A stretch of DNA of 64,000 nt from Ophioderma brevispina (Eukaryota; Echinodermata; Ophiuroidea; Amphilepidida; Ophiodermatidae), in NCBI GenBank assembly GCA_023653785.1, contig JAMKCH010072541.1, positions 1-64,000 of the forward strand, written 5' to 3'. Positions within the stretch are counted from its first letter, which is position 1. Each line of letters begins with the position of its first letter. The position numbers and the translations under genes are program-made. Positions 12,311-25,000 of the stretch are shown here, one piece after another. The notes below the pieces were generated by a model. It saw only the letters and a program-made list of their open reading frames with translations, searched no databases and was not told the origin of the DNA.

Positions 12311-12677
12311 TTAAAGGTGCAAACGAGAGATTTCACATATCGGGTTGTCCCTAAAAAAAATCCAAAGTACTTGATTTTGCACTGTTGTAACCTTTCATCA
12401 CAAATAACCCCATCTGAAAGGAGTAAGCTGAGAAAGAAATGTTTCTTTGTACAAAAAAATTAAAATTTATAATTTTGTATAGGAGCAAAATTCAGAAATA
12501 CAAAAATTCAGCCTAGTTTTATATTGAAATATAAGCAAATCAAAATCACCTTTTTTCTCTTTTAAAGGACATTCTGTCGCCATACAACGGTGGAAATCTG
12601 TTGAGTGTCTAATGTATGAAAATTACCTATTATGCCATAATATTTGGGTGCCTCAAAATCTCTAGTTGCACCTTTAA
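12311..12677. mobile_element. TTAA-type MITE, family 1, complete copy
   Basis: Flanked by TTAA at 12311-12314 and 12674-12677. The left end reads AGGTGCAAACGAGAGATTT and the right end AAATCTCTAGTTGCACCT, inverted copies with one difference and a one-base indel. About 367 bp, non-coding. TTAA target duplications with AGG-type ends fit the piggyBac or Kolobok superfamilies, an assignment by inference. A truncated relative lies at 50999-51203. Confidence 0.85.
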
Positions 12678-13272
12678 TTAGGTAACATTTCTTACATGTC
12701 CTTTTGAATAGCCAGTTCAACCAAACTCCCTCTTCACTACATGAGTGCACGTTTATGAGCGGATTTCAACCTAAAGAGCACAGACCTTTTAAAAATGTGT
12801 TATTATTTTGGAAAACGTTGTCAAATTTATGTCATGGATGTTTAAATGTAATTTTAAATTCTTTTTATATGAAAGGGGAGCATGTCTTATACTGTTTATC
12901 TTTGTTGCTGTGAGTGAAATCGCGATCTGTCATTGAGTCATTTGTTAAAGTGAAACGCCACCTTTCACAAGAGAAGACAAATGTGCGGAGGCATGGGTGA
13001 TCATTTTAATTGCCTGAGAACCATGGAATCTTGGTTGAATCCCATCTATTTAAAAACCGTTATTTTTAAAAAAGTCTTCCAAAAATCTATGTATTCATGC
13101 CAAATCTTGTTCACAAATTATGCCTATTGGTTAAGTAGGCCAAATCTTTCAATGTAAGTGATTGGACTACGAAATGAGCTAGTATTCTTTTTCGCAATTG
13201 CATACTGGCAGGTAGCTCTCATGAGGTGGTTGGGGTGCCCATCTTTGATCACCTATTTGAAGTAAACAATTA
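12678..13272. other. No recognisable feature
   Basis: AT-rich spacer between two DNA transposons. No gene or recognised repeat. Confidence 0.4.
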
Positions 13273-15585
13273 TGCACTTGTCAAGTTCAATCCGGGCCCT
13301 GGTTGTTGGTCCCGGGACATAGCGGGCTATATGCCGGGACATAGCGGGCATGTACAAAAAAGTATTGCCCCGCAAGCCGGGATGTTAGCCGGGAATTGTC
13401 CGGGATTGTACGTTAGCTTGTCCCCGCCCTGCGGGACAACCATTGATGATAGCTGGGACTTAAGCCGGGAGGTACAAAAAATTTTCCCGGCTCGCCTGGG
13501 GTACATAAACGGGGACTTTAACGATGTGTCACACCATATTAAACCAGGCTATCAGTGAGCAGTATGCCAGGCGGTGACCCACACTGTGTCCAAATGCCAT
13601 AGACGATTAGCAGGCTCATAGTTATGCAGTGAGATGAATCTTGAAAAGAAAAGCCAAAAAAATGTTTAATTATCGCCGCGGTTGAAAAGAATTATCTAAT
13701 ACCACCTTAAAGACGAGTAGAGTGTAATCATAATGTAGACCCTATATCGTAATTTTTACATACAAACGGACTAAATCCCAACCCTAAGTTTGTGGCCTTT
13801 TTAATACATAGAAAAAAAAATTCACTTTCAACATGTTAAAAATAAATTTTTAGCTTTTCTTTTCAGGATATTAAATATTATTGCCATAGTAATAGCGCCC
13901 ACCATGTACGATAAGTAACCTAATTATTTATGTGCTGGGTAGGACACACCGGAAACTCGGCGGGGTACAACCACCCCTCCACTGAGTAGGGGAATACCAG
14001 CGCACGTACAAACGGCGACATAAGTAGGGGATTTCATGCAAATCAGTGTGCAGTATGCATTCACCTTCTGTTATCGAGTGTCTATCCCGATTTATTAGGA
14101 TCCCTGGTATCGCCCGTCAAATCTGGGTATATCACCATTTAATATAGCTACCATTGCAGGCCGATCTCTTCATGTCGTGGAAGGCAAGCTGTACAAGTAG
14201 CACACACGATGTCGTGCAACGGTCGAGATATCAAACTAATCCGAGGATAGGATCGATATTCAACGTAAAATGCCAGAAAAACCATCAAAAATCAACAGGA
14301 GGAAAATGTTAAAAAAAATTAATATCAACTGAATCACAGGAAAATTACTAGAAGTTGTCTGATTCATCTAATTCATAACATCACCGTAGGTAGTGAAAGC
14401 TACTTTGAATTTTTTGCTAAAGCCAGGGGACAGGAATATTGTAACTCATTGCATTAAAACGCGGGCATTTTAATATGAAAATGAAAATATTGAAATCGTT
14501 ATGGAAAACAAATAATGCTCATGAAATACATTCTGGTTAGCTCAAAATAGTCTCGAACTGCTGTATGTTCCGATATATCAAAAAAATTAAATGTAATCGC
14601 GATTCCAAACTTTTTTTGGCATGTTTTCCATTTTAAACATTTCCATTTTCGGGATTCATTGCAAGTTTTTTGATCCGCCGCGCCGTTCAGCCAAAAGTAC
14701 AGCCTGTCCAGGCTCTTGCGTGATGTCAGCTCAATTTCCGCCAAGGCGCGCCGAGCTGAGGTCCCCGGCCCGGGGGTCTAACATTTAGAGAAACAGGGGG
14801 AAATGAGATGTCAATAAATCTAAAAAGTATGAACACATCTATTTTAATTGCACATCAATTTCCTTTTTTTTTATTTGGAAATGTGAATAAAAGATTAAGT
14901 CGTAAATTGTAACCCTTTAATATTGATAGTGGGTTGGTGCTTGGGGCAATACGATCGTGAATGGGAACTTTTTTGTTCAATAGAAACACAATGTTTTCAA
15001 AGCAAATATTTACTAAAGTGTCTTTTAATTTGAAAAAAAATGCCCAAAGATGGTTTTTCTCATTAATTTGGTACACAGTAGTATTACCAACTTTTAATGA
15101 AAATAATAAAACTTTCCTTTTTTCAAGGCCCTAGAAATTATAAACTTGTCCAGTATATCTAGTGGTCGGACATCGCCGTGGATAATGTGGAATTTGGTTT
15201 TACAAACAAACAAAACGAGGTTTGTTTCTCAACATAACTTCCGATGTGTGGTTGAAAATTTGGGTCGGTTCTGACACTCCGGCGATCCAAAAATGTAGTA
15301 GGATTTTATATAGCTAGACATGCTTGTCGCATAGCCGGGAGTTTAAAGCAGTCCCGCCCCCATTGGCCGAGCCCGAGAATATACGGGGATTATCACACTG
15401 AAGCCCGGCTAGCAGGGACCGGGACATAGCGGGGGAGTCAAAAAAGTAAAACCCGGCCAAGCCCGGGATTTCGTGCTACTTGAGCGGGGACAAAGGCGGG
15501 GCTGTCACGACAGAAAAATGTAATTAACGGCTAAGTCCCCGCTAGTCACGGGACCCCAGGGCCGGGATTGAAATTGACAAGTGCA
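13273..15585. mobile_element. DNA transposon with 30-bp terminal inverted repeats
   Basis: The left end, TGCACTTGTCAAGTTCAATC followed by CGGGCCCTGG (13273-13302), is the inverse of 15556-15585 with two differences. Both ends continue into GC-rich arms (to about 13530 and from about 15290) built of short words such as CCGGGACATAGCGGG and GTCCCCGC, in places arranged as inverted repeats. The middle 1.7 kb is AT-rich except for a GC patch near 14675-14775. No transposase is recognised, so this is a non-autonomous or decayed copy, about 2.3 kb. I could not define a target-site duplication (left flank CAATTA, right flank TGACAT), so the superfamily is open. Confidence 0.7.
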
Positions 15586-16427
15586 TGACATCAATGATAT
15601 TAAAATAATTCCTTCCACTATGTGAGGCCGGATTCAATGCTCCTATTTTTGCCAATTTTTATGTGGACCCTGAAAGAGGGCATACCTGAAACACCACACT
15701 CACTCCATCCCACTGAGAGTTTTGTTATCATTAGATATTTTATATTAATTAAAGGAAATTGTATTGATCTGAATATTTGGAAAATTTGGTCTGGATGGAA
15801 AGCTTAAGTAAGTAACATAGATTACATATAAATCAAAATAAGTTGAAAATTGTCCACATTTGTTGAGCTATTTTGCCCTTTTAATTTTTCCGACCCAATA
15901 GCTTACCGAAAACGATTCAACAAACCACATCGCAGGCAAATGGGACGTCAAAGTGATGACCATCCAGAATTTACGTCGTTCTTGTTGTGACCATCATACG
16001 CAGTGTTGCCACTTTCCTCTATAATGCGTTCGATGTGTTTTATTATCAATATAATTAAAACACAACTGGGAAATGAAAACAAAAATATGTCATTCGTATG
16101 CAAAATGTTATTATTCTACTTTCTTAATCCATCAATATTACAGTGTCAGCAATAACAAAATTCGATGGTGTCACCCGATGTTTTGGTTCATGGACGTCAC
16201 GGAGGAGATTTTTGCAAAAAATTGGCGCTGCTTTTTGATCCATTGAAGCCGTGGCGAAAATCCGACCAGTTTTCTCGTATGTCAAAAAGCAAAAATTAAA
16301 AATGCATATATTTTGTTAATTTTACAGTCAAAATGTATTATTTTTTTCGGGCATTCGTGATGTGTATTGTACATATTATTTTAATACTAGTAAGTCAAAC
16401 TAAGTGACAAAAACTTGACAATTTCCT
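15586..16427. other. No recognisable feature
   Basis: AT-rich. Open stretches are short. No repeat family was recognised. Confidence 0.4.
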
Positions 16428-16780
16428 TTAAAGGCACTATTCAGTGATTTGATTTAAAGCAGAAAATTGAAAAAAATCATCAAAAATAAAGATTTTTGCT
16501 GTTGTAACAAGTAACGGTATCCTAACCAACCCTGCAAAAAAATGAGTAGGGACCAAGAAGCAACCCTAATAAAGCCAAATTCAGAAATTTAGTCATTACT
16601 GTCCGTCAGGACACTTACTACAACATGTAATTGAATAGTATCTGACACTGGTGTTTGCTTCCTTTTCTGTTAATTCTTCGTCTTGGGAAAAAGGTACGGG
16701 GGATTATGATTCCACTTTTGACATTCCTGCTAATTTCAATATTTTTCTCTCTTTCGGATAAATCACTGATAGTTCTTTAA
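16428..16780. mobile_element. TTAA-type MITE, family 4
   Basis: TTAA at 16428-16431 and at 16777-16780. The left end, AGGCACTATTCAGTGATTT, is inverse to AAATCACTGATAGTTCT on the right, with a few differences. About 353 bp, non-coding. A similar right end (AAATCACTGACAGTTCCTTTAA) is seen near 48121-48142. Confidence 0.75.
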
Positions 16781-16960
16781 GCCTTGTGTTTTCTCATCCC
16801 ATCTGCGGAAAGATTTGGCTCGAAGTCTTTCCTGTTTATGATGCTACTTGAGCTAAAATTGGGTTCGGTAGCGGAAAATTATTTGTTTACCTGTGGCTAT
16901 TTGTAATAAATAATACCGCTCACATTTGAAACGACGTCAGATTCAAACAAAAGTTGGGAA

Positions 16961-17329
16961 TTAAAGAGGCATTTCGTGACCACAGCTCGTTCACCTCTGA
17001 CTACCTAAAAAAGGTGAGTTGAGATTTTTATATCATCTGAACCGTTGCCCTAAGTATTGTAAGTGTACCTAATCTTATGTGCCAATTGGGTCATTTCGTA
17101 AGAAATCGACAATTTTGTAATTTCTGTCGTAAACGGGACAGAAAGTAGAAATTATGCACAGTGGCCTACGGGACAGTGGGAAACGAGAAAATAGTCATAA
17201 AACACAAAACAGAAAGAAGATTCAGGATCAGTCAAATTTTACGAATAAGCTTTTCTCAGGATATCTAAGTTATCAATTTTGAATTAAAACAGAAGGTGCT
17301 TGAAACACGAACACGAAATGCATCTTTAA
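16961..17329. mobile_element. TTAA-type MITE, family 3, copy a
   Basis: TTAA at 16961-16964 and 17326-17329. The left end, AGAGGCATTTCGTGACC, is inverse to ACACGAAATGCATCT on the right. The interior (CTACCTAAAAAAGG, TATATCATCTGAACCGTTG, CTGTCGTAAACGGGACAGAAA) matches the copies at 29365 and 63273. About 369 bp. Confidence 0.85.
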
Positions 17330-18308
17330 GGATATCAGCAATGGCTTTCGTACACGTCTGAAACACAGGAAAATATATAGTTGTAAGTAATCGGGTGGAG
17401 GAACCGTTAATGAAAACATTAATGTTGTACAAACCTTTTAATGTTGGGGAATTTGTGAACACTTATTTTGAATTAATGACTTAAAGTATGAATTCAATAA
17501 TTAATTCGAAATGTCCAGATTTGTGATGGTTTACTGCGTTAATAATTGATGCTAATATTCTGCACAAATTACTACCAATTAATTTAATAGGCCAATTACA
17601 AAAAAAACCAAGTTAATAGTCCAGAATGTGAAAAAAAGTTGGTGAGGAGGCCCCTATTCTTTGTCAGTTTCCATTTTGTTATTTTTTCAATGATGGCAAC
17701 CACTTATAAGATGGCTGGCCAATACTAACGATGGCCACAATATAACATATCTGAAGAATGTTTTATGGTGCAGTTAAGTTAATTAAGGTTGCAACATCGA
17801 TTCACCACATGATTTATATCACACTGAGTCTGCATTTGAGTGCACAATGAGGAATTTAAGCTAGCAGATATTGAGGAGAAGCCGAATAGCTAAAAGAAGT
17901 GGCTGGTCAAACCCTGTATGCAAGCAAATCTGTAAGAATCTTGTCTCATAAGCTTTTAATTTGATGATACAGACCAACTTGTAGACATGTCCAAGGAGCC
18001 CTAGAATATGTAAGCAAAAACAATGAAAAAAATTAGTGTTGTGCCTCCCTAAATACACAACCAAGTAAAAAATATTATAAAAATGACTGGAAATAATATG
18101 GGGTTGATGGGATTTACTTGCTCATTTCATAGACTTAGTGATGACTTATCAATGTCATTGGCCCAAGCAGTTTAAGTTTTACCTCATCTGAGTTTTAGGG
18201 AGTCTAGCTACAAAAACGACACGGGGTAGGTAAAAACATATTTGAATGTTAACTTTTAGTTCAACACAGTAGTCTGCAAAATGAGAATTTTCTTGTTGAG
18301 GCATTGTA
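17330..18308. other. No recognisable feature
   Basis: AT-rich spacer. Open stretches of about 65 codons on the minus strand (17265-17462 and 17861-18064) carry no recognisable motif. No gene is called. Confidence 0.4.
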
Positions 18309-20063
18309 GAACAAGGCGAACTCGTATTTACGCGATGCGTGAAAATATGTCCCCGCCGACTGTCGCGACCACTAAGAAGTGGGAGAAAGTGAACTACTCA
18401 GACCACCCCCCTTATTCTGGCAACACTCCCTTACACTTCGGACCATAGACTCCCTTACTGAAACCATGCAATGTATAAAATTGGAAGTTGGATATTCTAC
18501 ACCCAAAAAAATTATTTAGTTTTTAAGCTTTTCCAACAGCCTTTTGTACATGATTAAATGGTTGGTTTTGTAAAAATGACCTCAAGAATCTGAAAATTCC
18601 CTTAAAATTAACTAAATTTAGTTAAACAATAAATAAATTAAATCAGTTTGGAAAAAAACTATTTTTGAAAAAACATGAGACCACATTTTAAAATTTGGGA
18701 CACATATGAGGTCCAATGATGAATAGGGGTGAAATACGAATTTTAACGATTTTTACATTTTCCAAGAAATGTTTACCGGCTGGGAACCCCAAAAGGATGG
18801 ACCCACGTGGAAAACCAGAACTAAAAAACCTTTCAATGGAAAACATGGGTACTAAATATGTTTAATTACCTTTGTGGGTATTACTGTGCTCACCCAACAC
18901 CTAGCATTGTGTGTTTGATTTAATGAGCTCAAGTGGCATATTTTATTGGAGTATGGTGAAGCAATAGGGAATAAAAAAAACAAGGGACGTAGCCGGCAAA
19001 ACACAGCGGGTGCTATTTGTGGAAGGAAAGCAAAAAAGAAGAGCGGAGAACGGGGGAAAAAGGAAGGGGAAAGTAGAAGAGAGGAAAACGGGGAAAGAAA
19101 ACGGGGACGTAGCCAAAGTAAGGCGGAGGAAGTAGGAGGAAAGAAATGCGAGGAAGAGCACTAGTAGGGTCACGGGTATAGCAAATGGTGTAGTTAAACG
19201 AATTAACGTACGAAAAAGACTAATCCGCAAGAGACGAGGGGGAGAAAAAGACAGGGAGAGGATGCATGATTAAAGAAGGAGCAACGGGAGACAAGGAGGG
19301 AAGGGGAGGGTAAGAAAGAGGACAACGGAGGGAAAGTGAAAGGTGAAGAGGGAGCGGAAAGGGAGAATGGGAGACGATGAATAGAAAAAAAAGATATCAA
19401 ATTAAGGAGAGCAAGCACAACCCCTACCCAACTCGCGATAATCCCATCACCCGAATCCAAGCAGAGCCACAAATACAACGTACAATTAATGTCGAAAAAT
19501 CGACACACACATATTCATCTTGATCAGCACTTCTGCTAACTCCTCAGCTAGTCTTCTCACCACAAGTTACATCATTTTATACGCTTCAGAACTCCAGAAA
19601 ACTTGTAACAAGCTTGTGGGGAAAACTTCATAAATTATGACAACATTAGATAATTACTTAGCATATTTTGCACACCAAAAATCTAATCAGGTCGAGAAAA
19701 GTCATTTCAACCTTCTTTCCACCAAGTTTACATCAATCATCTCCTTACGGAACTCCAGATAAAGGTTACACAATGTTGAAAATTCTTAGGTGAATATGAC
19801 CTTTTGTCCCTATGAACTTTTTCCCTACCCACTGACAGACCAAGGGGGGACCCTGGGGGACTGAATTACAGGTGAGTAGGGGGTTATTATCCCCTCCTAG
19901 CATATTACACAATTGGCTCCTAAGCTAATCCAGAAAAAAGCTATGCCCAAATGTTTCCCGGGTTTTAAAAAACAGGTTTATCACAGACAATTACGGAAGG
20001 GACATACGGACAGAGGCCCCTTTATTAGTCCCCTCCCGAACTTTGTTCGGCATACCTGGGGGA
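18309..20063 (+). mobile_element. GTCCCCGCCGA-family transposon, copy A (interrupted)
   Basis: Starts ACAAGGCGAACTCG and GCGATGCGTGAAAATAT, then GTCCCCGCCGAC (18349). Ends near CCCTCCCGAACTTTGTTCGG. The order of shared words matches copy B (39321-40419): CCACATTTTAAA, GAGGTCC, TTTTCCAAGAAAT, ATGAGCTCA, CCAAGTTACATC, GAACTCCAGA, CCCTGGGGGA, GTGAGTAGGGGG, CATACGGACA. Copy A is longer because 18943-19509 is an insertion. Without it the element is close to the length of copy B. No transposase is recognised. Confidence 0.75.
18943..19509 (-). mobile_element. Purine-rich 567-bp insertion flanked by CATATT
   Basis: Absent from copy B of the host transposon. CATATT occurs directly before (18937-18942) and after (19510-19515), a likely 6-bp target duplication. 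The plus strand is almost entirely A and G for several hundred bases (GGAAAGGAGGG-type words). On the minus strand the insert is pyrimidine-rich and its end near 18943 reads CTCCAATAAA, like a poly(A) signal and short tail. That fits a reverse-transcribed insertion in minus orientation. The 72-, 95- and 101-codon frames here are artefacts of composition. The family is unknown. The pyrimidine-rich block at 22.4-25.6 kb may be related. Confidence 0.6.
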
Positions 20064-20385
20064 CAACTAGTAGGGCCTTAAATGACAGAAGATGATTTTA
20101 ATGAAATGAAATTGCTTTTAAATAGGCATCAGAAGTTCAATAGTAATCATATGGTTTGTTTGTTTTTTAGCCTTCTTTTTGGTGTTGTTTTGTTTTTGGT
20201 AAAAAAAAATAAAAATTGGAGCGGGCAGGGGGGGACATCAGCTCGTTTAGATTTTTTATTGGCTAATCAGTACACTTGCTTTCCTTCCATTGGAGTAAAT
20301 TATACCCAATTTGCACGGAGTAATCTGAAACTCTAGTTGTCTCACTGAACTAGGAATTCATACGGTTGATTGAAATCCTTACTTT
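20064..20385. other. No recognisable feature
   Basis: AT-rich sequence right of copy A. No gene or repeat is recognised. Confidence 0.35.
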
Positions 20386-20790
20386 AAAGCAAATTGGTAT
20401 TTATCAATTGGATGAGCGGAGAAAGGGAGGGAGAATGAGAGGCGATGAGAGACGGCACACAAAAAGGCGGACGGAAAAAAGAAGGGTTAAAACGAGAGGG
20501 TTCTGTGTAATGATGGCACACTTGGGGTTTTAAAATGTTTGAATAATTTTGGATTATAGCACATGTCGTAGCCACTACTTTCGGCCTCGGTCACTGTATA
20601 TTCCACTATCACAGTGCAGAGGTGGTAGAGAAGCGATACGAAGGAAGGGGTAAATAGGAGGCGCCGCCCCAAGACGGATCGGAACATTGGCACCTTTAAA
20701 AAAGTAAAATATCATGGAATTCAAAATACAAAAGAACTTGACACCTCTAAAAACCTTATAAGCACTCATGGTCACCTGCCACTTAATTGC
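20386..20790 (-). repeat. Second purine-rich patch, possible relative of the 18.9 kb insertion
   Basis: The plus strand at about 20415-20500 is A/G-rich (GGGAGGGAGAATGAGAGGCGATG), resembling GGGAGAATGGGAGACGATG near 19362. The remainder to 20790 is mixed sequence. The similarity suggests a decayed copy of the same family, also in minus orientation, but borders are not visible. Confidence 0.35.
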
Positions 20791-22099
20791 CATAGTATGT
20801 AAATATATATTGATTGGTAATTCTGAAAGATGCTAAAGAGTGGAATGATTAACCAGAATCTTGTTAAATCTATAGGCCCATGAGGTGAACTGGAGGTGCG
20901 GGGGGTTACGTTTTCGACCAAATGATTAATCTGCTACTATCCATTATTCTTCAAAGTATTTCATCCATTCCGGGGAGTAGATTGGGCATTGGGGATTTCC
21001 CAACGGTTATTTGTGGAAATGTTTACGTGTTTTTACTATGGCAGTCTCTGTCGCAGTGACATTAGATAAAATAATAAACTCTTAAAACCTTCTTCAAAAC
21101 GATCTTAGTGGTAATATCATGATAATTTAAGAGAAAAAATTATAATGTCAAAATCCGTCGAGGTTAGTGGATTAAAATTAACCTCGTTGCAAAATAGTTT
21201 TTGTACATTCCCAATAACGGTCATTTTAGAGATTTAAATATTCGTGACCAGGCTTAGTCTTTTTAGTCAAGTCTGTGTGTAAACCGTTCGATCTGCGAAG
21301 AGCGCCCTCCTACGGTAAGTCTTTTGAAAAATACTAGCACCCGGAAGTTGACGCTGTTTTGAATTGAGTTGCTGGTAGGTGGCATGTCCTAACCCCCCCC
21401 CTGCATCTTATTCCTCTTCTCAAATAAATCTCATGTGCAAAGGGATGTTGTTGCTACGCCATCACATGTAACCTTTAAAATGCATGGGATAGTCTCATCC
21501 CCTACAGCACAGGGCTTTTGACCTATCGCTATTTACATTTGTGCCTCGGAAGAATCGGCAACTATAAGGCGTGGCTGAAGAGGAGGAATTACCTACTGAT
21601 GTTTGCCCAACAATGTTGAAGCAGGCAAAGCCATCCACAGGGCATCTTAAAAAACCTATACATAGAAGGCCACAACGCAGGGAAGGGTGGATTAGTAGTG
21701 GGATACTTTAGGGGATGGACGATGCGCAAGCAATGGAGTGTGACACAGACAATGTGTGGCAAATATTTCATTATTTTGTGAAACAAAAAAAAAAATTGTT
21801 TTTCTTGAAAACTTGATACCATAAAAATAAATTTTCAGTTGTCTCAAAATATTCAAGAACTGTCCAGTTAATTATTTAGCAGTTTTTCTTGGGAGGGGTT
21901 TTTTGTCACAGCGTACCATTAATAATGAATTCCCCGACAGATTTTTGTTTCCCCGCATTGTCATAAATATTGGTTTGGGCCAAAAATGTGATTCATTCTA
22001 ATGATTTTTTTAAGTTTGAAGAAATAAAACCTGCAAATACCCGTTGTTGGTTTGTTTTGTTTACTTAGCACTTGTAAAACTTGTTTTATGTAACAAATA
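20791..22099. other. No recognisable feature
   Basis: AT-rich. The minus-strand open stretch 21589-21822 has no recognisable domain. No gene is called. Confidence 0.4.
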
Positions 22100-25000
22100 T
22101 AAAGGTAGTAGGGGAGGCTACGAGGCCGGGAGCGGGGAGAGAATGAAAGCAAAGGAACGAATGGTGGAGTGACTATAATGACAGTAAATAATGATAAGGA
22201 ATCGGGCCTCGTCACATTTAACATAAAATCTTCAACCGAACCCGGAAACCGATTATTGGCACACTCCCCCCTCGAACTCAAAGGAATACGTGAGGCGCCC
22301 CCTCCGAAATCAAAAGAGGGAGCACCTCTCACACCGAGCGAAAAAACCGCCATCCAAACCACAAATTACAAACCACAAACGAACGATTGCACCTTGGGAA
22401 ACCCCCCCCCCCGGACGCAACGAACTTTGCGCGGTGACAGTATAGTACACCCAGCCTCAGTTCTGCCACCCTTTATCCTTATTCAACCCCTCACTACCTC
22501 CTCGCTCAGAACCAAGTCACCAGACGGTTCAGACCTGACAGTGAGTTGCACCACTAGTCCCCCGAGGCTGGTTCTTAATCCTACCTGGACGCACCTTCTT
22601 AGTATCCTCAAGGGGACAGCGAGCCCCGCATTGTCATCTTTCATTACGCGGTCCGACGCGGGACAACTTCGTCGAGGACATGGGAACATTACACTCTTGG
22701 GTCCGCGTGGTAAGGCAAAGGGCGTAATTAAGGCAGCACACAGATGTAACATTCCTGATAAGGCGTAGATGTGGAAACCCTAGAGGGATAGAGACATATC
22801 CGGGTCGGTTCACCGACCTTCACCCTTTGCGCTCTCCAGCGCGGTCCGTGACCCCCGCTTTCCCTTCCAGCGCTCTCCCTCCCATATCACCCCCTCTGAT
22901 CGCTTCTTCTTTGCTCCGACAAATTGGCTCACGCGGCTACTGCACTCTCCCGACCATCCCGACTTCCCTTACCACCGTATCCAACACCCGATGCCCCTTC
23001 TTACACTCACATGCATTTTTGACCCGATAACGCGTGGTCCTCCCACGGCCTAACCATGTGCTATGGGACTTTTCTTGCATTGCATCGTCTCCAACTACCC
23101 CGTCTCCTACTTCACCGTTAACGTTCACTCTACGTGTACTTTCATCATTACTCCCTGCCTCCTGACCCACCACATACCCTCGCCTACTATAAACCCTGCC
23201 TTTGCCCTCCAATACCTTCACACCACCTTCACGGGCTCCCATCCCCCCCTCTTTATCCCCGTCACACCCTTGATAGACCCCACTCCGACCATCCCACCCC
23301 TCTCAAACCTAATAACCAGCCTCCATACCCCCCTACATCCACCCCACATTGGACACCCCCACCGTAATTCCCACACAATCATATACCCTACGTCTCCTCC
23401 TCCGCCTCCTCCCCTCCCATGACACTATTTCCCATTCCAAACTACCGACATCCCCTTCACATCTCTAAGCGCCTAGCCGTCGGTCTATATCCTCTTCCCC
23501 TCCTCAACTCCACGCCAATTTCTCTTAGCCCCAACCAATCCCCTACTCCCTGCAATCTCTCTCGTACACAACACTTCCCCCTACCTTAGCTCTCTCTTCT
23601 CTTCCTTCCCCCATTCATCGTCTACGCCATCCAAGACACTTCCAAATCTACCCTCTTAGCCACAATTCAAATCACTCCTCCTTCTTCCCCTTCTTCTTTC
23701 TACTCTCCCCTCCACCTTTGCTCCACAAAACCACCCCGGACCTCAATTCCTCGATATCACCCTCCCTTGCTCACATTTTCCGTCCAACTCCATTCACTCC
23801 TACCACCCAGTTTATCGCTCCACCACACTCTCCGTCCTTTCGCCACCACATGTTCCTGTTCCAAATACCCCGCCTCAGTAACTATAATCCCCGGTCCGAC
23901 CCCAACCATGGCTCCGTTTACTTTTCCCATAATCCCACTCCCCTTCTAACTTATTCATGTCCCCCGTACATATCTCCGTAATCCCTCCTTCCCCTACTAC
24001 ATATCTTCACACCTCCCCTCGGCTCACCTCTCAGCACATTATCACACCATCGTGTTTACCCCTACCTCCTTTCTTTTACTTTCTCCCCCCTCGTAATCCA
24101 TTCTGCTTTACTACTATTGCCAGCTTCAACTACTCTCTCAATCACTCCATCTCTCTCCCCCCTTTCCACTGTTTATGTCCATAATTATTATTACCCTAAC
24201 CATACACCACCCCCCAATCTTTATCCTCCATCCTCCCACCTACCAAACGATTTACGCCTTTCGCCAGACCGAATCTCTTATTATCCCTCACCACTTACAA
24301 TACCTCTTCAACCTTGCGCCCCACTTTCTCCCCCCCTCCCACTCAACCATCACCCACCCTTACCCCCCCCCCCCCGAATTTCACCACCCCCCCCCTCTCC
24401 TACCCGATACCCCGCCCCCACACATTTATTCGAGGCCACCCTCTTCCCGCCTCACCTCCACCTCAAGGCTTCCGATATCTGCCTCCTTCGCCTCCCCCTG
24501 TTTTATCCTCTCCTGTTTTCCACTCAATCCTCCATTTCCCCACCCCTTCCATCGCTACAACGCTCCCCCTGATCCCCACCTCCATCCCTCTCTGCCCTAG
24601 CCATTATCTATTCCACGCCAGGTTCCAACGCGACCTCACCTCTTTTCAGTATCCGCTCTTTCCACACTATCTCCTCACTTTGTCTCCATCCGTCTTCCCA
24701 CCCTCTGCCAAAATCTTTTACCTTTGCGCATCCCACAATCCGCCCCTCAACGTCGTCCCCCATGTTCTCAACCCCCCCCATCCCTCCCCCCTGGTACCCC
24801 ATTGGAACTGATCCTTACATCGCTAATCTCACCAACTCCCTCCCCTCCCCAACGAACCCAATTCACTCCACCTTCCTAACGGCTCTACCCTCTCTCTACA
24901 TATCGTACCGTACTTCCTGATTCCTACTAACTCCTTCCTTTACACACCTCTATACCCCCCTCCACCTTTCGATCAGAATAAGCTCTATACCTCTACTTCT

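Noticed and set aside
14499..14744. Minus-strand 81-codon frame as a gene start
   Set aside because: It begins at TTG rather than ATG, lies inside an inverted-repeat transposon and shows no family.
18946..19508. Lysine/arginine/glutamate-rich frame and its antisense frames
   Set aside because: Products of the purine-rich insertion; low complexity on both strands.
23063..24811. Long proline/serine/threonine-rich frames of 77-165 codons
   Set aside because: Three overlapping frames are open at once because the strand has almost no G. No domain, no conserved start.
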